A stretch of DNA of 64,000 nucleotides from Heterotrichella gracilis (Eukaryota; Sar; Xanthophyceae; Tribonematales; Xanthonemataceae), in contig JAULBX010019522.1 in NCBI GenBank assembly GCA_032358255.1, forward strand, positions 1-64,000. The letters run 5' to 3'. The position numbers and the translations under genes were made by a program. The notes under the pieces are model-generated. The model saw only the letters and a list, made by a program, of their open reading frames with translations, ran no database searches and was not told where the DNA came from. Position 1 is the first letter of the stretch. Each line of letters begins with the position of its first letter. This document shows, one piece after another, positions 17,474-26,400 of the stretch.

Positions 17474-20400
17474 ATGAAGAAGGCAGCTTTCGAGGAGCTG
17501 AGGCGCCAGCGGGCTTCCCAGCAGGGCAGAAGGCAGGTGATCCTGGATGACAGCTCAGACGAAGACAGTCCAGCCCCCCAGCGCCCCACCCCCACCACTT
17601 CTTCCGCAACAACCTCCCACAACAACGCATCCAGGGATGGTGCCGATACCCTGGCTGATACTTTCACTAGCCTCACCCTCCAAGGGGGGTCAAAGGGTCC
17701 TCTTCGAAAACCAGCCGCACAACCAGCTGCTGACACCATTGACCTGACTGGGGACACCGACTGGAGTGCGGAATTTGCCGCAGCGACCGGCCTGGACCTG
17801 CCTGAGCCACCCTCTTCTGACCATGCCTCTCAGAGCAGTCAAGCGGAGTCTTTCAGAACAGGGGAGGAAGGGGATGAATACGAGGAAGGGGAGGAGGAGG
17901 AGGAGGAAAGCAGTGCACGGGAGACTGGCTTCTCACCCCCTTCCTCGCCTGTGACCATTGAGGGGGGCAGGGATGCTGAGGGGGATGGGAAGCCACCGCT
18001 GGTGTTGGGCGATGCACAGGAGTTCAAATTGGACGGGGCAGTGGGGGGCAAGCTGTACGCACACCAGGTTGAGGGGGTGAAATGGCTGTGGAGCCTCCAG
18101 AAACTGAAACGGGGAGGTATCCTGGGCGATGACATGGGCCTGGGCAAGGTATGGTCTGAAATAATGTCCCAGCTTTTATCAGCATGCCGCATCTTATTTC
18201 ATACAATGCACTGCCACGGTGGATTGGGCATGATGCACCGTGCACCTGCCAGCAGTGGCAAGAGCGCCACGATGAACTCGCATAACAGTTGTTGTTGGAT
18301 ACAGTATGGGTGAACACAGCCGTTTGGGACAAAGTGATTGTGACGAGGCCCTTTGCGGTTTGCTGCCGAGACTCACTGCTGGGTGTCCCTGTGTGCAGAC
18401 CATGCAGTGCTCGGCCTTCCTTGCTGGAGCCCTGAAGAGCAAGCTCATCAAGTACGCTTCACTGACACTGTGCACTACATTCCGCAACTTTTCCTAAAAG
18501 TTACCGCCACAGAAAGCACCCGCAGTTGCCACACAGAATGCACCCACCGCCCCGCCCGTTATAGGGTTTAGGGGCTAAGGGTCTAGGGCACGGTAAGAAG
18601 GTACCTCTAATACCTGTTAGAGCGGTCCACCCTAGGTAGTACAGGCCCCCTCGTGTAGCATTTTAACTTGAGGCAGTTCTTCATGTGTGCACTTGGGGGG
18701 TGCAACCCACCAAAACCTCTGTCCACCCAGTCACACACATCCCACCCATACTCTGCCCCTGGCCCACCTCCCCACAACCGCCACCACCACCCACAGGCGC
18801 GTGCTCATCATCGCTTAACTCTAAATCCTAAACCTCAAACCCCATCCGCAGGCGCGCCCTCATCATCGCCCCCAAGACCCTGCTGGCCCACTGGGTGAAG
18901 GAGCTTGCGGTGTGCGGGCTGAGGGGGAGCGTGTACGAGTACTATGGGAGCAACACAAACGAGAGGTGGGAGTGGGCAGTGTGTGTGTTTTTGCGTCAGG
19001 GCACAAAGCCAGGTACCAAATTTGGTACATCAGACGTGTGAGGTAAAATGGCTGGCTATACCGGTTTCGGCCCCGCCACGGGGCCTCATCAGTAGCCTTT
19101 GAAATGCAAGATCTGGGTGCCCCGAAAGGCATCTGAGAATTTCTACTGATGGGATACGAACCTGAGACCTTCCACCGCGAGGGTGTCCGATCGTACCACT
19201 GGATCAGTGGGGTTATCATCACTGTATCGGGAGTAATTAATTTCCGATATATGGTTTTTACCTCACGAATTTAGCGTTGGGGGTGCACTCCCTCAGCGCC
19301 AAAGCTGACCGCTCCCAGGTCGGACTTTTGGTCCCCACCTGGTCACCAAGGGATTTCGGCTAAGCACCGTTCCCAGATGAGAAACAAACACAGAATTTCA
19401 AGGGAAAAACATACACAAATAAAAAGCATTTCGGTAGTGTGCCCTGAAAATTTAGTCTTTAGTGCTGCTGACCACATATGGCATGGTGCTGCACAACATG
19501 CCCGTAATAGCGGACCATGCTTTTTTGTCACTAAATCGTCAACTGTGGAATTGCAAAACATGCCCATCAAAATTGGATCAACCAATTGTTCACGCAAGAA
19601 AAGAACTCTTCTACTTTGTCAACCCTTTGCACCCAGCGATTGTCCGCTGGAGGAATGCTGCATTTCCCCCCTCATTACTGATAATATGTAATAATTACCC
19701 TCCCAGGGATTGTGCGCTGGGGATGCTCTTCAAGCACGGCGGTGTGCTGCTGACCACCTACGGCATGGTGCTGCACAACGTGGGCAGCCTGTCAGACAGG
19801 GCTATGTACAACAGGTGGAGCAGGGACAAGGGGGGGGAGCTGGTGTGGGACTGGATGGTGCTGGATGAGGTGGGTGGGGTGTGTGGGAGTGGTGGGTGTG
19901 GAGGTGATGGGGGGTGGGGGGTGGTTATGGATGGCGCTCGATGAGGTGGGGTGGTGGGGGCGGAGCTGGTGTGTGACCGGGTGCTGTTGGATTGTGGTGG
20001 TTCAACTGCCTGCACTTCCTGGGTACACTCTCCGTTCCCTCAGCTTTGTGGAATGTGCATCCATGGATTTCTGCACATTGAACGCCAAATTCCATTTGAC
20101 CCCAAAATTGACCCTTCCCTCACATGCGCCTTTTGATCTCTCCCCCCCTGCCATTCCCTCCCCAGGGCCACAAGGTGAAGAACCCCAAAACCCAGCTTGT
20201 GCAGAAGCTGGTGCGCATCCCCGTGGGGGTGCGCCTGGTCATCACCGGGACTCCAATCCAGAACAACCTCATGGAGATGCACACGCTGTTCGACTTTGCA
20301 AACCCGGTAGGGCAAGAACCCTAAACGTTGTTGGCCAAAACCCTAAACCATTTTTCCACCGACTTTGCAAACCCGGTAGGGCAACAACCCTTCACCTTGA

Positions 20401-23400
20401 GTTTTAGGCCTGGACCTAGGATGAACAAACAAAGATCCCGTAGATAAAAAACCCAAATTGACTGCTAGTGCAGAAGCTGGTGGACTCGAGGACTCGAGGA
20501 CTCCCATTTAGAACAGCCTGATAATAATGCACATGCTCGGATTTACCACATTCAATTCCCATATCTGATTACATCCAATTTCTGGTCGAATCCCAGGGCC
20601 TGCTTGGGGATGCGCGTGACTTCAAGGTCTCTTTTGAGAAGCCCATCACTCGCGGGAACGACCGGCATGCCCCGCAGCGTGTGCAGGCAGTGGGGGCGGG
20701 GCGGGCCGATCAGCTAAGACGCACCATCGCTCCCTTCTTCCTGCGCAGGGAGAAGAAGGAGGTGCTGGGGGGAGGCAGGTGGGTGGTGGTGGTGGTGGTG
20801 GTGGCGGTGGTGTGAGGCGGGGGGGCAGGTGGGCGGTGGTGGTGGTGGTGCCTGGTGGTGTTATAAACACCTAGCCTGATTGGATTAGTTTGGGTCTGGC
20901 AGTGCCCTGGTAGATCATCGTCTGTGGAATACCCTAGTCATGTTTCTGCTGCGGCTCACCATCGCGCCCTCTTTCCTGCGGAGAGGAAGGAGGGGGTGCT
21001 GCGGGGAGGGAGGGGGAGGGGGCATGCAGTCTGATAGCATTGAAGCAGAGTGTTACCCGGCGCTGTGCATAACATCCACACCCCCCCATCCACCCACATT
21101 TTCCCTCCCCGTTATGTAGCACCACAACCCCCACCCTTGCGGTAGGCGGCATCGACCCCCCACCTACTGCCGGGGCTCCTCATGCCTCCTCCTCCTCCGC
21201 CCCCCGGCCCCAAGCCATGGGCCACAAGAACGACCTCATTGTGTGGCTGCGCCTCAAGCCCATGCAGCAGCGCATCTACCAGGTGCGTGGGGGAACCAAA
21301 CTTAAACCCTAAACCCTAAACCTTTAACCCTACACAAACCATGAGCCACAAGAACGACCTTGTCGTGTGGCTGCGATTCAAACGCATGCAGCAGCGCATC
21401 TACCAGGTGAAAGGGAACCAGACATAAAACCCTAAACCCTTAGCCCTACATCGCAAGGCGTGTGGCAACCGATTGGTCGGCCGATCAGTGCGGCCATGGG
21501 CATGCAACCCTGTGCACCACTGGTTAATTGTGGCGTGTTTTCCATCCACTCACCGCCACCCTGCAGGCGTTCCTTTCCTCCGATGCCGTCAAGGCTGCCC
21601 TCAACCGCACCAAATCCGCACTTGCTGCGCTCACTGTGCTCAAGAAGGTGTGCGATCACCCAGCACTGCTCAGTGGGAGGGCTGCGCGCCTGGTGGTGGC
21701 GGGAGGTGGGTGGGTGGTTGGGGGGGGGATGCGGGGGCGATGATGAGCTCAACCAGTCGTGCGCACTGTGAACACCTGCAGTTTTTTTATGGCTTGATTG
21801 TTGTTTATTATGTACATCTTTTAATTGATATTTTAGATGTGGGTTTTCATCCTGCAGAAGTACACGCAGGTCTGCGCTCAGCCTGGCTCAGCCTCGCCAG
21901 TTGATTATGTCCTGGCGTTGCTCATACCATTCTAAACCATGATGTTGAAATCACAAACCTGAAGCCCTACGCCCGCTCACTACCCGGACTCCCACCCCCC
22001 CCAATGCAGCCAAAAAGAAGGCGGCGCGCGGCAAGGGGGGAGGCCATTACAGCGATGAAGACGAGGAGGAAATCGACACCGACAGTGACAGCAGTGGGGA
22101 TTCGGGGTGGCACCAAGGAGGGGGCCAGCGGGGTGGTGCAGGGGGGGCACCGTCAGGGTGGCCCAAAGGGGAGGAAGGGGAGGAGAGCGACGCCGCGTGG
22201 GCTGAGTGGGCTGAGGCAGGGGGGGTGGAGGAGCAGCTGCTGGGGGAGTTGCGGCAGAGGGGTGGGTGGTGGGGAGGGAGTGGGAAGGGAAGGGTGGTGG
22301 TGGGGGGGGTGTGGTATTTGAAAATAATGCATGAATCCTAAACCCTAAATCTAAATTCTACACCAAGGCCTCCCTGCACCTTGAATCTGGAGCCCCGCTC
22401 TGGTACATGCCTGCGCCCTAAACCCTAAAACCTTTACACCCCCTGCAGGCGCCGATGCCTCCTGCAAAACCGCGTTTGTGCTTTCCCTGCTGACTGACCT
22501 GGTGGGGCGGGGCCACCGCACGCTCATAATCAGCCAGAGCCGCCTCTTCCTGCCCTCATCCCAACCCTTGATGCCCTCCCTAAACCCTGATGACCTAACC
22601 CAACATGCTCAAAAACCCTGCAGGTGCCGATGCCTCCTGCAAGACCGCCTTTGTGCTTTCCCTGCTGACTGATCTAGTGGGGCGGGGCCATCGCACCCTC
22701 ATCTTCAGCCAGAGCCGCCTGATGCTGGATGTGCTTGAGGCTGCGGTGGGGGTGCGGGGGTGGCGCTGCCTGCGCATCGACGGGGGGGTGGCCAGTGCAG
22801 AGGAGCGGCAGGTGGGTGGTGGCGGTGGTGGTGGGGGGTGGGGGCTGCCTGCTCATAGGCAAGGGGGTGGCTGGTAGGGAGGAGTGGGTGGTGGTTGTGT
22901 GGCGAGTTCAATGTGGTGAGAATTGGGTGGATGCTGGATTAGAGCGGGGGCGCGCTGCATTTTTCTTGGCCTCTGCATATCTCCCCTCCCAATACCACAC
23001 ATTTTCAACGAGGGTGCGTTGCTTTTCTTTTTCTTAGCCTCTGCATATGTATATGCCCACATTTACCCTCCCCTCTACCCTTGCAGGCGCGTGTGCAGCG
23101 GTTCCCAACCGCCCCCTCCATATGCCCCCAATTCAGTTTTAAGCCCCAACATATTCAACCGCCTTTTCTTCCTTGCAGGCGCGCGTGCAGCGGTTCCAGA
23201 CCGATTCCTCCATCCCCCTGTTCCTGCTGACCACACAAGTGGGGGGCCTGGGCCTGACCCTCACAGCCGCAGACAGGTGCGTGCATGGTGGTGGATGGTG
23301 GGTGGAGGCGTGGGAAGGGGGCATGTGAGAAGTGGCGGTGGTGGTGGTGGTGGTAGCAGTGGTGGTGGTGGTGGTGGGTAGTGTCCCCTCTATATCCCCC

Positions 23401-26400
23401 TGTTCCTGCTCACCACACAAGTGGGGGGCCTGGGCCTGACCTTGACGGCGGCGGACAGGTGGGTGCATGCTGGTGGGTGGTGGGTGGAGGCGTGGGGAGG
23501 GTGCATGTGCGGTTAATGTGAGAAGTGGAGGTGGTGGTGGTGGTGGTAGTGGTAGTGGTGGTGGTGGTGGTGGTGGGTAGTGTCCCCTCTATCCCGTTGT
23601 TCGTGCTCACTACTCAACTGGGGGGCCTGGGCCTGACCCTGACGGCGGCAGACAGGTGGGTGCGGGGTGGTGGGGCTGGGGATGAGGATGGGGTGGGTGG
23701 TGGTGGTGGCTGCCGTGGCTGCCATGTGCTCTTGTGAGTGGCGGTGGTGGTTTAGATGGTGGTGGTGGGGGGTTGGTAGTGGTGTGTGTGACAACAGGTT
23801 TTCCCTTGCAATGCCCTGGAATTAAACTGAATTAACAACACATTAGGCTACGCTGGTTGGGACATTTAGGACGTTTATCAGACAATAGGGTTCCTAAATG
23901 TCTGATGTTTGGTAGGGTAGAGGGGGCAAAGGGGGTAGGTAAGCCAAGGGCCACATGGGCTGACTTACTCCAGCAGGACCAAAGTCGCGTGGGATCAATG
24001 AGTGGTTCAAACAGTGCCAGGATAGAGCTGCGTGGCGCCGCATATGCAAGACCGACTGCTAATTTGGTTGTATTGCTGGAATGCATGTAACTAACTAACT
24101 AACTAACAATCAACACATTTTACCTCCCCTTGCAGGGTGATCATAATTGACCCCTCGTGGAACCCGTCCAATGACAACCAGAGCGTGGACAGGGCGTACC
24201 GCATAGGACAAACCAGGTGCGCAAAACCCTGAACTCTGGATACCAAAACCCTAAACGCGTGCGTATACAGTTCGTACACATATGGCAAACCAGGTGCGCA
24301 AAACCCTAAAACCCTGGACTCGTATACCCCAAAAGGAGTACGTGTACAGGGCGTACGCGTTGGGAAACCAGGTGCGCAAAACCCTTACCCCTGGACAGCT
24401 GAACCCTAAAGGAGTAAGTATACGCGGCGTACTGGAGTGGCCAAACCAAGTGCACAAACCCCTACATACGCCAGAGCGTACCGGTTGCCCTTGTCACAAC
24501 CATCCATCCAAAAGTGGAGGTTTACAAAAACCCTAAGAACCCTACTCCCTCTTTCAGGGACGTGGTTGTATACCGGCTGATCACGTGTGGCACTGTTGAA
24601 GAGAAGACCCATGGCCCTTGGCAAAACCCTAATTGGGTCATTGTAAACCCTTAACAGAGTGTGAAAGAACTCGAGCCCTTATTGTGGATTAGAAAACCCC
24701 TAGAAGCATTCAAATATTTCCATTATAATCACTCCATTATAACCACAAAGCCCTAAGAATTCTACTCCTCCATTCAGGGATGTTGTTGTGTACCGGCTGA
24801 TCACGTGTGGGACTGTTGAGGAGAAGATCTACCGGCGCCAGGTGTTCAAGGGGGGCCTGTCAAAGAGCGGGACGGAGGAGGGGGTGCAATTCAAGTACTT
24901 TGGGTACTCGGTGAGTCTCGGGTGGAGGGTGGAAATATTACGAGAATGACACTTCATTTAAGATGCGTGTTTGCAGACAGGGGGGAAGGGCACGCAGGCG
25001 TAGGGTTTAGGATTGAGAAAAAACGTGTGTTATACTTGGGTGGCAGAGTAGGAGGCGGGATATACAACTACAGGGTGGGGGCTGCTTGCTGTTTAATGGG
25101 CTGGAGCAGCGCTTGTTGAGTGTTTCGCGGACTTGGTGAAGCAGGGTGGAAAAGAATGGGTTGTTTGGATGGTTTGTTTTGATGTGCAGGTGCCTGTTGT
25201 GCCTCAGCTTTTCTCCAGAATTTATGCCCCAAACCCTATGCAGGAGCTGGCTGACTCCTCCAGGGTTTCCCTTTGCCACCCTGAACTCTATGACCAAACC
25301 TTAAACCCCATGCAGGACCTGGCTGACCTCTTTAGGGTTTCCCCCGAGGGACTGCTGCGCTCCGCCACCCCGCGCCAGCTCCATGCCCAGCACTCCTAAA
25401 CCCTAACCCCCCTACCCCAAACCCTGTGCAGGATTTGGCTGACCTTTTTAGGGTTTCCCCGGAGGACCTGCTGCGCTCCGCCACCCAGCGCCAGCTCCAT
25501 GCCCAGCACGCAAGCCAGCGGGTGGCATCGCCTGAGGTAGTGGAACACATCGCGTTCCTGGAGGGGCAGGAGGGGTGCGCAGGTGCGCCGGGAAACCCTA
25601 AAACCCTACTAATGGGTGCACCCTGAAACCCTGTGTAGGCGTGAGTGACCACAACCTGCTCTTCACCCTAAACCCTAAGCCCTTATGATGATACACCCTA
25701 AACCCTGAACCCTTATGATGATACACCATAATCCCTGCTGAAGGGTACACTAAAACCCTGTGCAGGTGTGAGCGACCACGACCTCCTCTTCACGCAGCAA
25801 GCTCCTCCAGACCCCGACTGTGAGGAAAGCGACCACGTCCACATCCCACCCGCTCGCAGCTCGAACCAGCATTACGGTGCGCTGGCCGGGGCTCAACCCT
25901 GTGTTGGTTAGTTGCTGCAAAGCTGCTAGATGAGCGGTCCACGGTAGATGCACAGTCCTGTGCAGCGTTGCACACCCGTGTACGCCTTGCGCCACCAGTT
26001 CCGCCTTCGACCCTAAACCCTAAATGCAGCAAATGCCACTGCAAAGCCGCCCGCTCACATCCCCAGCCGTGCTCAAGTGGCGAGGCAGGGCACTGGCATT
26101 CCATCACCATCCACCATCCACGGCTAAGGACCCCTATTTCTTTGGCTCAGGCTCCGGTGTTCCAAAACCATCCACGGCTAATGACCCCTGTTTCTTTGGT
26201 CGCATTCCCAAACCATTCACAGCTAATGACCTGTGTTCCTTTCGCCACAGCCGGAGCCGACTTGCTGCCATTCTATAACCCTAAACCCTAAATCATTTAA
26301 GATTAATGACCTGTGTTTCAGCCTAAACAATTTAAGAGTAATGACCTGTGTTTCACTCCCCGCAGCTGGAGCCGACATGCTGGCCGATGCCTTTGCGCGC

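Noticed and set aside
19130-19215. Genuine tRNA gene on the minus strand
   Set aside because: The B-box is nearly canonical, but the arms do not fold into a full cloverleaf by eye and the acceptor strands do not pair. A tRNA-derived element fits better.
18867-19222. Minus-strand open frame across SNF2 exon 3 and the ribozyme element
   Set aside because: It spans a well-supported plus-strand exon and a non-coding RNA motif, with no protein-like conservation.
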